Translations under genes and position numbers: made by a program | Notes under the pieces: generated by a model | What the model saw: the letters and a program-made list of their open reading frames with translations, nothing else | The model's database searches: none | What the model was told of the DNA's origin: nothing | Shown here: positions 43,401-53,310 of the stretch, piece after piece | Position numbering within the stretch: position 1 is the first letter of the stretch | Layout of the letters: each line of letters opens with the position of its first letter | Source of the DNA: Dyadobacter fermentans DSM 18053 | Lineage (GTDB): Bacteria > Bacteroidota > Bacteroidia > Cytophagales > Spirosomataceae | Length of the DNA stretch: 64,000 bases | Direction: 5' to 3' | Assembly: GCF_000023125.1 (NCBI RefSeq) | Contig: NC_013037.1 | Span: forward strand, 124,001 to 188,000

Positions 43401-44027
43401 GGGGTTATGGGTGCTATCATACACCGTCTCATTGGCGCAGTCGATAAAAAAGCAGCCGTATCCGCCTACCCAAAAACCCTTTCGCTTTGCATCCCAGCAG
43501 AATGCGCTGCGTGCGGCGAACGACAGGTCTGCATGGGCGACGCGTTCCGCCCAGGGCAGCAACTCGGCCAATTTCCTGACTTTCTTTCCATCATAAATAA
43601 AGATGTCTTTGTGGCAGATAAACCATAGACGGTGCTGATCGTCCTCCTTGACGGAAAGAATAGGCCTGTTCGCCAGGGCCTTCCAGCGGTTATCAGCACG
43701 GTACTTCCCAGTCGATTTGTTGAAAAGTTTCAGCCCGCGGGAAGTCGCAACCAGCAGATTCGCCTTGCCGTCTATCGGATGAATGCCATTGACCTCGATC
43801 GTACTCACCGAATTTACATCCTGATAGGCCTTGATCACGTGGCCGTCGAAGCGGTTCAGCCCATTGCCTGTGCCTATCCAAAGGAAGCCGTCAGCGTCTT
43901 TGTATAAGCAGCGGACGTCTTTCGCACTGAGCCCGTCTTCCTCTTTAAGGTTCTGAAAAACAAACTGTGCTTCGGCCACGATCGGGCAAAAGAGCACAAT
44001 GAGCCAGAATAGCTGAAAGCGGTGCAT
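40449..44027 (-). CDS. Sensor histidine kinase: regulator propeller, Y_Y_Y, TM, GAF, LytS-type kinase
   Basis: A 1192-residue membrane sensor. A signal peptide (MHRFQLFWLIVLFCPIVAEA) leads into a periplasmic two-component regulator propeller (KDVRCLYKDADGFLWIGTGNGLNRFDG and repeats to about residue 650), then a Y_Y_Y domain (TLQYSYQLKDIEERWVYAGRN near residue 710). One TM helix (WWFLIVVGCVSGAFFFMTY) is near residue 770, followed by a GAF domain (about 820-960; VAVPILHEGKLIGVLDSEHSEKRFF). The HisKA_7TM/His_kinase motif LRAQMNPHFVFNCLNSIQ has the phospho-acceptor His990, and the ATPase domain ends the protein. The GAF domain between TM and kinase is not the usual arrangement for this group. Partner is the LytTR regulator 26 bases downstream. 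Confidence 0.93.
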   Translation of the reverse strand: MHRFQLFWLIVLFCPIVAEAQFVFQNLKEEDGLSAKDVRCLYKDADGFLWIGTGNGLNRFDGHVIKAYQDVNSVSTIEVNGIHPIDGKANLLVATSRGLKLFNKSTGKYRADNRWKALANRPILSVKEDDQHRLWFICHKDIFIYDGKKVRKLAELLPWAERVAHADLSFAARSAFCWDAKRKGFWVGGYGCFFIDCANETVYDSTHNPHRWPILNKRQVTAITMDNQYNLWYGSTVDFSLHFSKPDLQSDTAYLHLDNVRSTDGVNCLFVDDQDRLWISTWMYAAYVKEAGKPIRKIPYSQDAGYSIAYGHFNGVIEDEEKDLWFATINGLSKLTYNNPFEIVYKLPSRPFFLQVSFAAINVIAARGDSILAMKEDGLVLLKQNQQSFTHYTASKERVIKNRFFSCAFANDTWWFGGNGGLYFLRKGDKDIRKFSHPRIKPPLTASDIVVADNQGRIWFQIRTNAFYRYNPKTNECERFNGTDSRYGRFNFKSCQSALTLRNGDVLFAMRGEGILRFSEQTQRFTVISVPDKDRFYAMQLMEETDGNLWMADRDRGLYKLNINGQYIDSLTPRNGLLTTPINSIARDNRGAIWVAGPGGLSFFFPKTKKVTRVSINLGKTLQDYWNYVLTTPDHIYAAMLDHIVVIDPTKFTKIVVSKPPHITSVKVLGKEVSDFLPASLMLLADKDFITLQFASLKHRDIPTLQYSYQLKDIEERWVYAGRNMTASYNSLPPGNYVFKVRSTDEHGRWMKEVSVLKIKILPHWWESWWFLIVVGCVSGAFFFMTYRSYVARKHKRELDKAIEYFVNSVYGENSVDEICWDIARNCCLQLRFEDCTVFLWDDDKQKLVRKALYGSKNITENETVDPLELELGMGIVGTAGKTKRAINISDTSRDPRYIAMDASKFSEVAVPILHEGKLIGVLDSEHSEKRFFTEDHTRALVTIASINANKIAEAQAEAEAAKKELMLLEINRMLAESQLMALRAQMNPHFVFNCLNSIQECIVTQKYGDASKYLNKFSRLFRMVLNNSDRTLVTIEEEKEVLQLYLELEQMRFEQSFISSIEIDEDLEADDILLPSMLLQPYVENAIWHGLMHKEGYRELKIVFSKIDEDVFKCIIEDNGIGREKSLEIKRRNAVTKRHKSKGLQIAKDRLDLIDRQGQHASVNIIDKYDDDGNAMGTMVVIELSTSLDYT

Positions 44028-44298
44028 GTACGGGGCAAATTTCCTGCTGATTGTGTAAGGTAGCCATAACCGAATTCAAAGTAAAGATCGATGAACGAAT
44101 GGCAGTTGTGGATTTACTAACGGGTATAAACGTTTCTGGACGACCTGCCGGAGGACTGTAAACGACCTAACTACTTTGACCATTTAATCATTGATAGCTC
44201 GCCGTTCATACATCCCATTTTTATTACCTCGCATTATGGATAAACTTTACTAAGACACCATCGGTAACCTACTAATCTAACCCAAACGATCAATTTAA

Positions 44299-44583
44299 AT
44301 GGTACTCTATCTGGTAGGCGCATTAATCGACTGCACCGCAGTCGTGGCGCTGTCTGCATATTATCTCTATCATCTAATCACTAAAAGAGAGCTCAGCGAA
44401 CCCAGATACTACTACTGGATTCTCGTGATTTCCATCAGCGGCGTTCTAATCGCATCGCTATATTACTGGTGGCTGGGAAACCTCACAACGGCATCGATTC
44501 TGGCGTGGGTAATGGCCGTCCCAGTTGTGGTAACGTTGCTGTTCATTCTCCTGATTATCATCTTCCGTCCGAACTGGAATTGA
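44299..44583 (+). CDS. Small membrane protein
   Basis: A 94-residue protein with three hydrophobic segments: LVGALIDCTAVVALSAYYLYHLI, YYYWILVISISGVLIASLYYWWLG and MAVPVVVTLLFILLIIIF. The charged loop TKRELSEPRY joins the first two. No family recognised. It stands alone after a 271-base spacer; the sensor kinase is divergent. It may be a small inner membrane regulator but no function can be supported. Confidence 0.6.
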   Translation: MVLYLVGALIDCTAVVALSAYYLYHLITKRELSEPRYYYWILVISISGVLIASLYYWWLGNLTTASILAWVMAVPVVVTLLFILLIIIFRPNWN

Positions 44584-44800
44584 CGCGGTCGACAGTTAAC
44601 CAGTAGCCCTGCTAGAAAAAATAGAACTAGTGGCCTGCGAGCAAAATAATTAGAAGTGTTACATAGCAGATTCCGAGCATTCGGGGCTCATGTATCCGCT
44701 TGAGTGTTGACTTCTGCCTCTTGATCATCAGATTTGGGAAGGGTACTATCCAAACCTAGTTTTACACCATCAAATGCAATCGTGAGATGACGACACCAAT

Positions 44801-44812
44801 GTGTGTATAGTG
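44801..44812 (+). repeat. 12-bp direct repeat GTGTGTATAGTG, left copy
   Basis: Found again at 45091-45102, 290 bases apart; each copy precedes a hairpin by less than 20 bases. Confidence 0.5.
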
Positions 44813-44821
44813 TGTTCAGGA

Positions 44822-44866
44822 TGATGACGTGAGCGCCTTCGGCTTACTTTGGGCGCCACGTCGTCA
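44822..44866 (+). ncRNA. Strong hairpin of unknown role
   Basis: TGATGACGTGAGCGCC (44822-44837) pairs with GGCGCCACGTCGTCA (44852-44866) with one bulged A and one G-U pair. No T-tract follows, so it is not a simple terminator; it could be part of a structured leader or small RNA. Confidence 0.4.
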
Positions 44867-44990
44867 CTGAATTTGAAGGAAAAGCAGCGGGCGTATTCGC
44901 GAAACCGAGCCTTTTCTGTGAAGATTATCAACTTTGTCAAGACATTTCGACGCCTTGGTTCACCGTGAATTATTAAATGTAAAAACTACC

Positions 44991-45065
44991 ATGAAACGAT
45001 TCATTCAGCGTTGGTTTGGGCTGTTCTATCTGGTCGTCCTGAAAAACAAAATCAAATACTTCTGA
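44991..45065 (+). CDS. 24-residue basic hydrophobic micro-ORF
   Basis: ATG at 44991 opens 24 codons ending at TGA 45063-45065. The peptide has a basic start (MKRFIQRW), a hydrophobic aromatic core (FGLFYLVVL) and a basic tail (KNKIKYF), like short membrane peptides such as type I toxins or small regulators. It is followed after 41 bases by a strong intrinsic terminator on the same strand, which shows the region is transcribed. Expression of the peptide itself is unproven. Confidence 0.45.
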   Translation: MKRFIQRWFGLFYLVVLKNKIKYF

Positions 45066-45090
45066 CGGAAGGGTAGCGACAGCGAATAGT

Positions 45091-45102
45091 GTGTGTATAG
45101 TG
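45091..45102 (+). repeat. 12-bp direct repeat GTGTGTATAGTG, right copy
   Basis: Perfect second copy, 4 bases before the stem of the terminator. Confidence 0.5.
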
Positions 45103-45106
45103 GGTA

Positions 45107-45140
45107 TTCCGGACAGCGCGTTGCGTGTCCGGAATTTTTT
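45107..45140 (+). terminator. Intrinsic terminator
   Basis: TTCCGGACA (45107-45115) pairs with TGTCCGGAA (45126-45134), followed by six T residues. Its direction is plus, so it ends the micro-ORF/hairpin transcript and also faces the 3' end of glgB. Confidence 0.85.
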
Positions 45141-45143
45141 ACC

Positions 45144-47063
45144 TTATAACCACTCGAATTCACCGCTGTATTTCAGCACAATCGCCCCCAGCGGCGGTAA
45201 GGTGAGCGGAATAGAATGCCCCCGGCCGTGCTTTGGAATAGGGTAACTTTCAATGGCATCGTTGCAAATGAGATCTGCGCCCCCATAGCGAAGGTTATCG
45301 CTGTTGAAGACTTCCTGATAGTATCCCGGCTTTGAGACGCCGATCCGGTAATTTTCGCGAACTACCGGCGTGAAGTTGGCGATAAAAAGCAGGTCGCCGG
45401 CTTCGCTTTTTCTGATCCACGCCAACACACTGTTTGTGCTGTCCTGGTGGTCGATCCACTCGAAGCCTTCGGGCGAATAGTTGTTTTCGAAAAGTGCGGA
45501 TTCGCGTCGGTAGAGTGCATTGAGGTCTTTGACAAGCCGCTGGATGCCCGAATGCGCCGGACGCTCGTTTTCGTCCCAATCCAGGCTGTAATCATGCCGC
45601 CATTCGTGATGCTGACCGAACTCGCCGCCCATAAACAGCAGTTTGCCGCCGGGATGACCGAACATATAAGTGTAAAGCAAACGCAGGTTCGCAAAGCGCT
45701 GCCAGTCGTCGCCAGGCATTTTGTGCAGTAGCGAATGCTTGCCGTGAACCACCTCGTCATGCGAAAGCGGAAGGACGAAACGCTCCGAAAAGGCGTAATG
45801 CAGACTGAATGACAGTTGTCCCTGGTGATAGGAGCGGTAAATAGCCTCTTTCTGGAAATACGAAAGTGAGTCATGCATCCAGCCCATCATCCATTTCAAG
45901 TCGAACCCGAGGCCTCCGTTGCTTACCGGGTGCGTCACGCCGGGCCATGCCGTGGATTCCTCGGCAATGGTGAGCGTGTCTGGAAAAGATTGGTGAACAG
46001 CCGCATTGAAGTCGCGCAGAAAGTCAATCGCTTCCAGGTTCTCGCGACCACCGTAGCGGTTCGGAATCCATTCGCCTTCCTTGCGCGAATAGTCGAGGTA
46101 GAGCATCGAAGCCACCGCATCTACGCGCAGGCCGTCGATATGAAATTTATCGAGCCAGTAAAGCGCGTTGGAAATGAGGAAGCTTTTCACCTCGTGCCGG
46201 CCGTAGTTGAAGATGGCGCTTTGCCAGTCGGGATGAAAGCCCTGCCGCGGGTCGGCGTGCTCGTACAGGTGTGAGCCATCGAAGTAGCCGAGGCCGTGTT
46301 CGTCCGTCGGGAAATGGGAGGGGACCCAGTCGAGCAACACGCCGATTTCCACTTCGTGCAGCGCATTTACCAGGAACATAAAGTCCTGCGGCGTGCCAAA
46401 GCGGCTTGACGGCGCAAAATAGCCGGTGATCTGGTAACCCCAGGAGCCGTAGAAGGGGTGTTCCATCACGGGCAGAAACTCCACATGCGTGAAACCCATA
46501 AACCGGCAGTACTCAGGAAGTTCCTTCGCCAATTCGCGGTAGGTCATCCAGCGGCCCTCTTCCTCGTGGACCCTCCGCCACGAGCCGAGGTGTATTTCGT
46601 AAATAGAAAGCGGTCTGTTCAATGCCGGGGACTTACGTTTTTCAATCCAGTTGGCATCGTTCCACTCGAAATCAAGGTTCCATATTACGGAAGCCGTGCG
46701 CGGAGGCGTTTCCCAGTAAGTGGCGTATGGGTCGCCTTTTTCCACCTCGTAGCCATTTTGAGAGCGGATGTAATATTTGTACAACTCGCCCTGGCCGATG
46801 TTTGGAATAAAACCCTCCCACACGCCCGATCCGTCGTCCCGTGCGGAAAGCGGGTGGGCACCACGCTCCCAGCCATTGAAGTTGCCGATCACGGTCACTT
46901 CCACGGCATTGGGCGCCCATACCGCGAAATGCGTACCCGATTCGCCACCCTGGCTGCGTACATGCGCACCTAGTTTATTATAGATATGGTAGTGCTTACC
47001 GGATCGGAACAAGTCGATGTCGTAGCCGGTAAGCAATGATTGCCTTTCCAATTGTTGCGTCAT
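45144..47063 (-). CDS. glgB: 1,4-alpha-glucan branching enzyme
   Basis: Adds alpha-1,6 branches to linear glucan. The 639-residue protein has an N-terminal CBM48 domain ([23 protein letters not shown] near residue 42), the GH13 barrel with region [21 protein letters not shown], region [20 protein letters not shown] (nucleophile Asp), [12 protein letters not shown] (acid Glu) and [15 protein letters not shown] (third Asp), and a C-terminal beta domain. Length is normal. It is the last gene of the glgE-treS-glgB operon and starts 10 bases after treS ends. It gives branched glucan from the linear product of GlgE. Confidence 0.96.
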   Translation of the reverse strand: MTQQLERQSLLTGYDIDLFRSGKHYHIYNKLGAHVRSQGGESGTHFAVWAPNAVEVTVIGNFNGWERGAHPLSARDDGSGVWEGFIPNIGQGELYKYYIRSQNGYEVEKGDPYATYWETPPRTASVIWNLDFEWNDANWIEKRKSPALNRPLSIYEIHLGSWRRVHEEEGRWMTYRELAKELPEYCRFMGFTHVEFLPVMEHPFYGSWGYQITGYFAPSSRFGTPQDFMFLVNALHEVEIGVLLDWVPSHFPTDEHGLGYFDGSHLYEHADPRQGFHPDWQSAIFNYGRHEVKSFLISNALYWLDKFHIDGLRVDAVASMLYLDYSRKEGEWIPNRYGGRENLEAIDFLRDFNAAVHQSFPDTLTIAEESTAWPGVTHPVSNGGLGFDLKWMMGWMHDSLSYFQKEAIYRSYHQGQLSFSLHYAFSERFVLPLSHDEVVHGKHSLLHKMPGDDWQRFANLRLLYTYMFGHPGGKLLFMGGEFGQHHEWRHDYSLDWDENERPAHSGIQRLVKDLNALYRRESALFENNYSPEGFEWIDHQDSTNSVLAWIRKSEAGDLLFIANFTPVVRENYRIGVSKPGYYQEVFNSDNLRYGGADLICNDAIESYPIPKHGRGHSIPLTLPPLGAIVLKYSGEFEWL

Positions 47064-47073
47064 AATTCGTTTG

Positions 47074-50000
47074 TTAAGCCACCACAGCCGCCTCCGATTT
47101 GTCCAGAATGGCCCGGATGCCCCTCAAAGGCACCATTACCCAGGATGGTCTGTTGTTTACTTCGTAATTGAGCTCGTAAATCGCCTTTTGCAGCAGGAAT
47201 GTCCTCAAAAGTATTTCGAGATCGCCTTTCTGGTGCGGGATGATCGCGCCATTGCCCACCGTTTCCAGGTATGCTTTCAGGAAAAAGCCGCTCATATAGT
47301 GATACCATTGTTCCACAAACGGCAGCAATTTGCCCGCGTCTTCCGGCCTGATCTGGTTATCCAGGTAAAGGCTGCTGTGAGCCGCATAGTGGAACGACCG
47401 CAGCATACCTGCCACGTCGCGTAGCGCCGAGCGTTTCAATCGCCGCTCGCTGTAACTGCGGGCGGGTTCTCCTTCGAAATCGAGCAGGACGAAGTCTTTT
47501 CCGGTAAACAGCACCTGGCCCAGGTGGTAGTCGCCATGGATACGGATTTTGGCCGTATCGATTTTGTGGCTGTATACTTTTTTGAGCTCGGTTAGTATTT
47601 CATCCCGCAACTGCATGGTTTCCTCGGCCGCCTGGCGCATTTCCGGCGTCAGTTTCTTCATGTTTCGGTTGAGGCTTTGGAATGTGGCACGGACCAGGGA
47701 TTGCAGCGATGAGTACACCGACCGCTGGTAATGCAACGAAAACTCCTCCGGTTTGAAATCCGGGTTTTCTTTTTCTCCTGCGAGGGCCAGGTGCATTTGC
47801 GCCGTACGCTCACCCAGCAGCCTCGCTTGTTCAGCCACATGCACATCCAGCAATTCCTTCATAATGTCTGGAATGTCTTCATAACCCACAGGATCGGTGA
47901 GCGTTCCGACCAGCTCGGTAGGCAGCTCGAGGTCTGTTGTGGACAGCACTTTTTCGTTGAAGCTATCCAGTCTGTCGAGCATGTTGGCCCAGGCGTCGGT
48001 GGCATTGCTCACCATTTCCTGCATCATGCCCAGCACCATTGAATCCTTTTTGTACTTCCATTCAATGGCGCCGATGTAAGCCGGGATGTTTTTGAAGCGG
48101 GCCTTATTGGTAAGGTATTGCGTGATCTCGACGTCGGGGTTAATGGCCCGGTCGACTTTGCGATAGAGTTTGAAGAAATACTTTCCATCATAAGTAATGG
48201 AAGTATTGCTCTGCTCTCCTGAAAGCACACGCGGTTTGATGCGGTCAGTTTCCTTGATATGCTGCGCCAGTTCCCGGTTGCCCGTAAAATGAATCTGGCT
48301 GTTTTTAGCATTCAACCGTTCGTTGGCTGCCATGTTCTGAATGAGCGCCTGTTGCAATTCAAGTCCGTAAATCGCATCAAACAATACCCCTTCCTCTTCA
48401 CCCTTGATCTGAATGCGCGCCAGCACGGCCTGCGGGCAGTTTTCGCGGACGTTGAATGCGAACGGCTCCTTGCCGAATGCCACCGGCAGCTGGTACATTT
48501 CCGGCAGGTCGTTTTGGTAAGTTGTTTCGATCAAAAGCAGGAAGCACGGCGGGTTATCGCCCAATGGAATGCTGGCGTGGGAAACGATGCTCACTTTGTC
48601 GAGGCCTTTGCCTTTTCCTCCGAACCATCTCATTTTCATCAGATAGGCCGGAAGAATTTGCGTTTCCAGTTTTTCCAGCATATTCGGTTCCAAAAGATCT
48701 TTCCATTTATCGAGTTTCACCAATGGTAGCTCACGGTTGTCGTCGATCTCGGGATGCGTTTTCTGCATCAGGAAGCATTGGCAGCCGTACGCTTCCAATG
48801 TGAAAAAGTAGGGTGTGTTGTCCTTCACCGACGGGAATTTGTTTTTACTATAAATTTCCACCGGCTGAAACCCTTTATATTGATCCAGATCGAGCTCCAC
48901 AGGTTGCGGGAACCTCGACAAATTGGCGATGACCAGCATCGTTTCGTCCTCAAAGCTGCGCGTAAATGCAAGCACCTTCGCGTTTTCATGGTTTAAAAAC
49001 TTAATGTCGCCGCGGCTGAATGCCTTGTATTTTTTGCGCGTGCTGATCGCCCGGCGCATCCACCACAGCAGCGACGAGGAATTGCGCGACTGCAATTCCA
49101 CATTCACAGACTCGTAATGGTACTGCGGATCGAGGATCAGCGGCAGGTACAGGCGTTGCGGGTTGGCTTGCGAAAACCCGGCGTTCCGGTCGGGGCTCCA
49201 TTGCATGGGGGTGCGCACGCCGTCGCGGTCGCCGAGGTAAAAATTATCGCCCATCCCGATTTCATCGCCGTAATAAATGATCGGTGTACCGGGGAATGTG
49301 AAGAGCAGGGAGTTCAGCAACTCGATTTTTTTACGGTTGTTCTCCATCAGCGGCGCCAGGCGGTGCCTGATCCCGAGGTTAATGCGCGCCTTCGGATCTT
49401 TGACATACGTCTTATACATATAGTCGCGCTCCTCGTCAGTAACCATTTCAAGCGTCAGCTCATCGTGGTTCCGAAGGAAAATACCCCACTGGCAGTTGTC
49501 CGGTATGGCGGGCGTCTGGTCGAAAATGTCGGTAAGCGGATAGCGGTCCTCCATTTGCAGCGACATAAACATCCGCGGCATGATCGGGAAATGGTAATTC
49601 ATCTGGCATTCGTCGCCGTCCCCGAAATACGCCGCGGAGTCCTCGGGCCACATGTTGGCCTCTGCCAGAAGCAATGTGCCGGGATAGCGGTCATCGACGT
49701 ACTTTCTCAGTTTTTTCAGGAATGCATGCGTTTCGGGCAGATTCTCGCAGTTGGTCCCGTCGCGCTCGAAAAGGTAAGGCACAGCATCCAACCTGAACCC
49801 ATCGACACCCATTTTACACCAGAAATTGATGATTTTGAAGATCTCTTCCTGTACATCCATACTGTCGTAGTTCAAATCGGGCTGGTGGTGGAAGAACCGG
49901 TGCCAGTAGTATTGCTCGGCCTCGTTGTCCCACGTCCAGTTCGATTTTTCATAGTCCTGGAAAATAATGCGGGCGTCTTTGAACTGATGCGGATCATCCG

Positions 50001-50415
50001 TCCACACATAAAAATTCCGATACGCCGAGCCCTTGGGCGCGCGGCGCGCACGCTGGAACCATGGGTGCTGGTCGGAAGTGTGGTTGATCACCAGTTCGGT
50101 AATCACTTTCAGGCCGCGCTTATGCGCTTCGCGCAGAAACGTTTTGAATTCCTGAATGTCGCCGTACGACGGGTTAATCGTGTAATAATCAGCAATGTCG
50201 TAGCCGTCGTCGCGCAGCGGGGAAGGGTAGAAGGGCAGCAGCCAGATGGCCGTTACGCCCAGGTCTTGCAGATAATCCAGCTGTTCCAGTAGTCCCTTGA
50301 AATCGCCTATCCCATCGCAATTTCCGTCTTTGAAGGCTTTGATATGAAGTTCGTAAATGATTGCATCCTTGTACCAATGCAAATTTTTGTCGGGCATTCC
50401 TTTCCTGTATTCCAT
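47074..50415 (-). CDS. treS: Trehalose synthase-maltokinase fusion
   Basis: Interconverts trehalose and maltose, then phosphorylates maltose to maltose-1-phosphate for GlgE. The 1113-residue protein has a GH13_16 TreS domain at residues about 5-550: [41 protein letters not shown] (nucleophile), [12 protein letters not shown] (acid) and [12 protein letters not shown]; and a C-terminal maltokinase (Pep2/Mak) at about 570-1110 with [33 protein letters not shown]. The ATG at 50415 is preferred; a TTG at 50427 overlaps the glgE stop. It follows glgE by 8 bases, forming one operon. The fused kinase removes the need for a separate mak gene. Confidence 0.95.
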   Translation of the reverse strand: MEYRKGMPDKNLHWYKDAIIYELHIKAFKDGNCDGIGDFKGLLEQLDYLQDLGVTAIWLLPFYPSPLRDDGYDIADYYTINPSYGDIQEFKTFLREAHKRGLKVITELVINHTSDQHPWFQRARRAPKGSAYRNFYVWTDDPHQFKDARIIFQDYEKSNWTWDNEAEQYYWHRFFHHQPDLNYDSMDVQEEIFKIINFWCKMGVDGFRLDAVPYLFERDGTNCENLPETHAFLKKLRKYVDDRYPGTLLLAEANMWPEDSAAYFGDGDECQMNYHFPIMPRMFMSLQMEDRYPLTDIFDQTPAIPDNCQWGIFLRNHDELTLEMVTDEERDYMYKTYVKDPKARINLGIRHRLAPLMENNRKKIELLNSLLFTFPGTPIIYYGDEIGMGDNFYLGDRDGVRTPMQWSPDRNAGFSQANPQRLYLPLILDPQYHYESVNVELQSRNSSSLLWWMRRAISTRKKYKAFSRGDIKFLNHENAKVLAFTRSFEDETMLVIANLSRFPQPVELDLDQYKGFQPVEIYSKNKFPSVKDNTPYFFTLEAYGCQCFLMQKTHPEIDDNRELPLVKLDKWKDLLEPNMLEKLETQILPAYLMKMRWFGGKGKGLDKVSIVSHASIPLGDNPPCFLLLIETTYQNDLPEMYQLPVAFGKEPFAFNVRENCPQAVLARIQIKGEEEGVLFDAIYGLELQQALIQNMAANERLNAKNSQIHFTGNRELAQHIKETDRIKPRVLSGEQSNTSITYDGKYFFKLYRKVDRAINPDVEITQYLTNKARFKNIPAYIGAIEWKYKKDSMVLGMMQEMVSNATDAWANMLDRLDSFNEKVLSTTDLELPTELVGTLTDPVGYEDIPDIMKELLDVHVAEQARLLGERTAQMHLALAGEKENPDFKPEEFSLHYQRSVYSSLQSLVRATFQSLNRNMKKLTPEMRQAAEETMQLRDEILTELKKVYSHKIDTAKIRIHGDYHLGQVLFTGKDFVLLDFEGEPARSYSERRLKRSALRDVAGMLRSFHYAAHSSLYLDNQIRPEDAGKLLPFVEQWYHYMSGFFLKAYLETVGNGAIIPHQKGDLEILLRTFLLQKAIYELNYEVNNRPSWVMVPLRGIRAILDKSEAAVVA

Positions 50416-50423
50416 GTGCTGTG

Positions 50424-52382
50424 TCAATTCAATCGTTCAACTTTTAGAATGTGTGCCGGCATTTCCCAGGGATTCATTTGCACATAATTGTATTCCCCCT
50501 GCCATCTGTATTTTTCCCCGCTGAGCATGTCGCTGACGACATAGGGCTGGTCATAGCCGATCCCCAGCTCGTGCAGCGGCACTTTTATGTGTGCTCCCTG
50601 TGTATGATTATGGTCGAGATTAACCGCGACCAGCAGCGACTCGCCGCGTTCCGGCGCCAGCTTGGTGTAGCTGATCACCTGGTCATTGTTAGTTTCATTA
50701 AAATGAATATTCCAGGTCGATTGCAGCGCTGCGTAAGCCTTTCTCACGCGGTTCACGCGGGTAATGATCTCACGGGTGCGGCTGTAACGGTCCCAGTCCC
50801 AATGCTTGATCTCGTACTTTTCGTTGTTGGTATATTCTTCCTTTCCGGGATGGGGCGTGTTCACGCCGTATTCATACACGGGGCCGTACAATCCGTAGTT
50901 GGAGGATAGTGTCGCGGCCAGGATGAAGCGGATGATGTGCGCATTCTCGCCGCCTTCCACGAGGTGATGCGGGAGAATATCGGGCGTATTGGGCCAGAAA
51001 TTAGGCCGGAAATAATATTGCTGGTCAGTTTTGGTGAGCTCGTACAGGTATTGTTCCAGCTCCCATTTGCTGTTACGCCACGTGAAATAGGTGTAGGACT
51101 GATTGAAACCGATTTTCGCGAGGCGCTCCATCACACGCGGACGCGTGAATGCCTCTGCGAGGAAAATCACCTGCGGATGCACTTTCCGCACCTCTGCGAT
51201 GATCCATTCCCAAAACGGGAACGCCTTGGTATGCGGGTTATCGATCCGGAACACATTCACGCCATGCCCGATCCAGAAATCGATCACGCTTTTGAGTTCG
51301 TGCCAAAGGTTTTGCCAATCCTGCGTTTCAAAATCGAAAGGAAGAATGTCTTCGTACTTTTTGGGCGGGTTTTCGGCATATTGTACGGTGCCGTCGGGGC
51401 GCCATTTGAACCATTGCGGATGTTCTTTCACATACGGATGGTCGGGCGCACACTGATAGGCAATGTCCATCGCTACTTCAATGCCCAGCTCCTTTGCTTT
51501 GGTTACCAGTTCCGCAAAATCTTCGATCGTGCCCAGTTCCGGGTGGACGGCCTTATGCCCGCCCAGCCGGTTCCCGATCGCCCAGGGCGAGCCCGGGTCG
51601 GTGGCGGATGGTACGAGGGAATTGTTTTTGCCCTTCCGCTTCATTTCGCCGATCGGATGAATAGGCGGGAAGTACAGGGTGTCAAAGCCCATTTTGGCGA
51701 CTTTGGGTAGCAGCCTCAGCACATCGCGGAATGTGCCGTGTGTGCCGGGCAGCTCGGAGGCCGAGCGGGGGAATAGTTCATACCAGGAGCTGAAACCGGC
51801 CTTTTTACGTTCGATTTCGAGCCGGAATGTTTGGTCAAAAACGCTGATGCGGTCCGTGTACCGGATTTTCGACATGGCTTCGGCAAGGTCATCGCCCACT
51901 ACCATATCCACCGCTTCCTGCGGATCGGATGCATTTTCCAACGCATTGATCCATTGTTCAAATGCCGCCTGGTCGGTTTGCGGTGCGAGGCCGGCCGCTT
52001 CTTTCAGGATATCCGCCCCGATCCTCAGTTCTACGGCAATGTCCTGGTTAGCATCAAACTTTTTGAGCAAGCCTTTTTTCCAGGTCGTGAAATGATCGAC
52101 CCAGCCTGTGAACCGGTATTCGTAAAAACCTTCCCGATCGGGCGTCCAGGTTGCCTGCCAGTGATCGTTGCCGGCATGCGCCAGCGGCACATCGTGCCAC
52201 ATTTGATCCGATTCGTGGCGAAAGATCACGCTTGCCGCCACGGCGTCGTGGCCGTCGGCAATAATGTCCGCAGAAAATCCGACGCTTTCACCGATTGCCC
52301 GCCTGGCCGTGAACCTGCCGTCCTCGACCTGCGGCCTTACATTACTGATAACTACTCGTTTTCTGCCATCCAGCCCGCTCAT
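50424..52382 (-). CDS. glgE: Alpha-1,4-glucan:maltose-1-phosphate maltosyltransferase
   Basis: Transfers maltosyl units from maltose-1-phosphate to the non-reducing end of alpha-1,4-glucan (GH13_3). The 652-residue protein begins at ATG 52382 (TTG at 52388 also in frame). N-terminal beta domain with GRFTARRAIGESVGFSADIIADGHD; barrel motifs TLYFPPIHPIGEMKRKGKNN, HGVNVFRIDNPHTKAFPFWEW (nucleophile Asp), VIFLAEAFTRPRVM (acid Glu), and the N-terminal dimer domain is present, so the enzyme looks complete. First gene of the three-gene operon; the 480-base upstream gap is shared with the divergent response regulator. Confidence 0.96.
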   Translation of the reverse strand: MSGLDGRKRVVISNVRPQVEDGRFTARRAIGESVGFSADIIADGHDAVAASVIFRHESDQMWHDVPLAHAGNDHWQATWTPDREGFYEYRFTGWVDHFTTWKKGLLKKFDANQDIAVELRIGADILKEAAGLAPQTDQAAFEQWINALENASDPQEAVDMVVGDDLAEAMSKIRYTDRISVFDQTFRLEIERKKAGFSSWYELFPRSASELPGTHGTFRDVLRLLPKVAKMGFDTLYFPPIHPIGEMKRKGKNNSLVPSATDPGSPWAIGNRLGGHKAVHPELGTIEDFAELVTKAKELGIEVAMDIAYQCAPDHPYVKEHPQWFKWRPDGTVQYAENPPKKYEDILPFDFETQDWQNLWHELKSVIDFWIGHGVNVFRIDNPHTKAFPFWEWIIAEVRKVHPQVIFLAEAFTRPRVMERLAKIGFNQSYTYFTWRNSKWELEQYLYELTKTDQQYYFRPNFWPNTPDILPHHLVEGGENAHIIRFILAATLSSNYGLYGPVYEYGVNTPHPGKEEYTNNEKYEIKHWDWDRYSRTREIITRVNRVRKAYAALQSTWNIHFNETNNDQVISYTKLAPERGESLLVAVNLDHNHTQGAHIKVPLHELGIGYDQPYVVSDMLSGEKYRWQGEYNYVQMNPWEMPAHILKVERLN

Positions 52383-52862
52383 TGTCAATGGTTTTTAGTT
52401 TTGTTGATGTGATGAATGTTCGGAGTAACGATCAAAATCGTGCCTGCAGAGTGCCGGAGGTCTTGACTGGTAGGCGAGGTCGCGTACGTTGAATCGAAAT
52501 CGGGCGAATAGCTTGGGAGTAAAAAAACTATTCAGTAACTTTTAATTTAATTAGCCCACTTCTATCGGATTTTACCACTCAACGACAGCCATTTAACAGG
52601 CTCATAGAAACAAAGGCAGTGACGGTACATCAACTGGAAATTAGTGCACTGCCCCGGCAATGCTGACCAGCTTTTACACGCAAAAAGGGCCAAAACAAAG
52701 GACTGGGTCATATTTGCCGAATTAATCGATTAGATTTAAAATCTTTCTAGCTTATTTACGACAACTATTTCTACAATTAGGATCAAACGTAGAAGTGGGG
52801 TAACTTCGGCTGCATGCAATGCATGCTAATTGATTGTTCTGAACCCTTCTCTTAACTGTAAA
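52383..52862. other. 480-base spacer between divergent glgE and response regulator genes
   Basis: No protein-like frame or hairpin terminator was seen. It must hold promoters for both directions, but no exact TAnnTTTG was found at a convincing distance on either side. A palindromic GCATGCAATGCATGC lies at 52813-52827, close to the response regulator start, and may be an operator. Promoter positions remain unassigned. Confidence 0.4.
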
Positions 52863-53255
52863 ATGGATTTTATTATCGTAGACGACAGTGTTTTCGACCT
52901 ATTCACGCAAGAAAAGCTGCTCCTGAAAAGCGGGTTGACGACGTCTGTGCGGACGTTTAATTCAGCCCAGGCCGCAATCGACCATCTTCGGTCGCAGGGG
53001 GCCGACATTCCCGATACGGTAATTCTGCTCGACCTGCAAATGCCGGGTATCAACGGTTTTGAATTCACAGAACATTACGGAATGCTTCCCGAGGCGGTAC
53101 GGGCTCGGATCAGGCTGTTTATGATCTCGTCCACGGTTGATATCTCGGACATCGAGCAGGCCGAAGCCAATCCGCACATCATTCAGCTGCTTCCGAAGCC
53201 GCTCGAAATACCGTTGTTGAGAGAGCTCCTCAAACGGTGGTTTCCCTCCATTTAG
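52863..53255 (+). CDS. Single-domain response regulator
   Basis: A 130-residue receiver domain without an output domain. The acidic pair Asp7/Asp8 lies in IIVDDSVFD, the phospho-acceptor is Asp57 in ILLDLQMPGINGFEF, Ser is in MISSTVD and Lys in LLPKPLEIP. ATG 52863 is clear. It probably acts by protein contact in a phosphorelay. It lies 55 bases upstream of the TreY-MalQ gene on the same strand, so expression may be shared, but whether it controls that enzyme is unknown. No kinase is adjacent. Confidence 0.9.
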   Translation: MDFIIVDDSVFDLFTQEKLLLKSGLTTSVRTFNSAQAAIDHLRSQGADIPDTVILLDLQMPGINGFEFTEHYGMLPEAVRARIRLFMISSTVDISDIEQAEANPHIIQLLPKPLEIPLLRELLKRWFPSI

Positions 53256-53310
53256 CCGGCTGCTGGCATAATATTTAACAGGCTGACGGGAACACTTATC
53301 ATCAGCTTGC

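Larger units (their letters stand above)
44584..45143 (+). other. 560-base stretch without an ordinary gene
   Basis: Holds a strong hairpin (44822-44866), two copies of GTGTGTATAGTG (44801-44812 and 45091-45102), a 24-codon frame (44991-45065) and an intrinsic terminator (45107-45140), all on the plus strand. Bases 44584-44800 show nothing recognisable. Confidence 0.5.

Noticed and set aside
49117..50292. 391-codon plus-strand frame in treS
   Set aside because: Antisense to the TreS catalytic motifs and of shadow-type composition.
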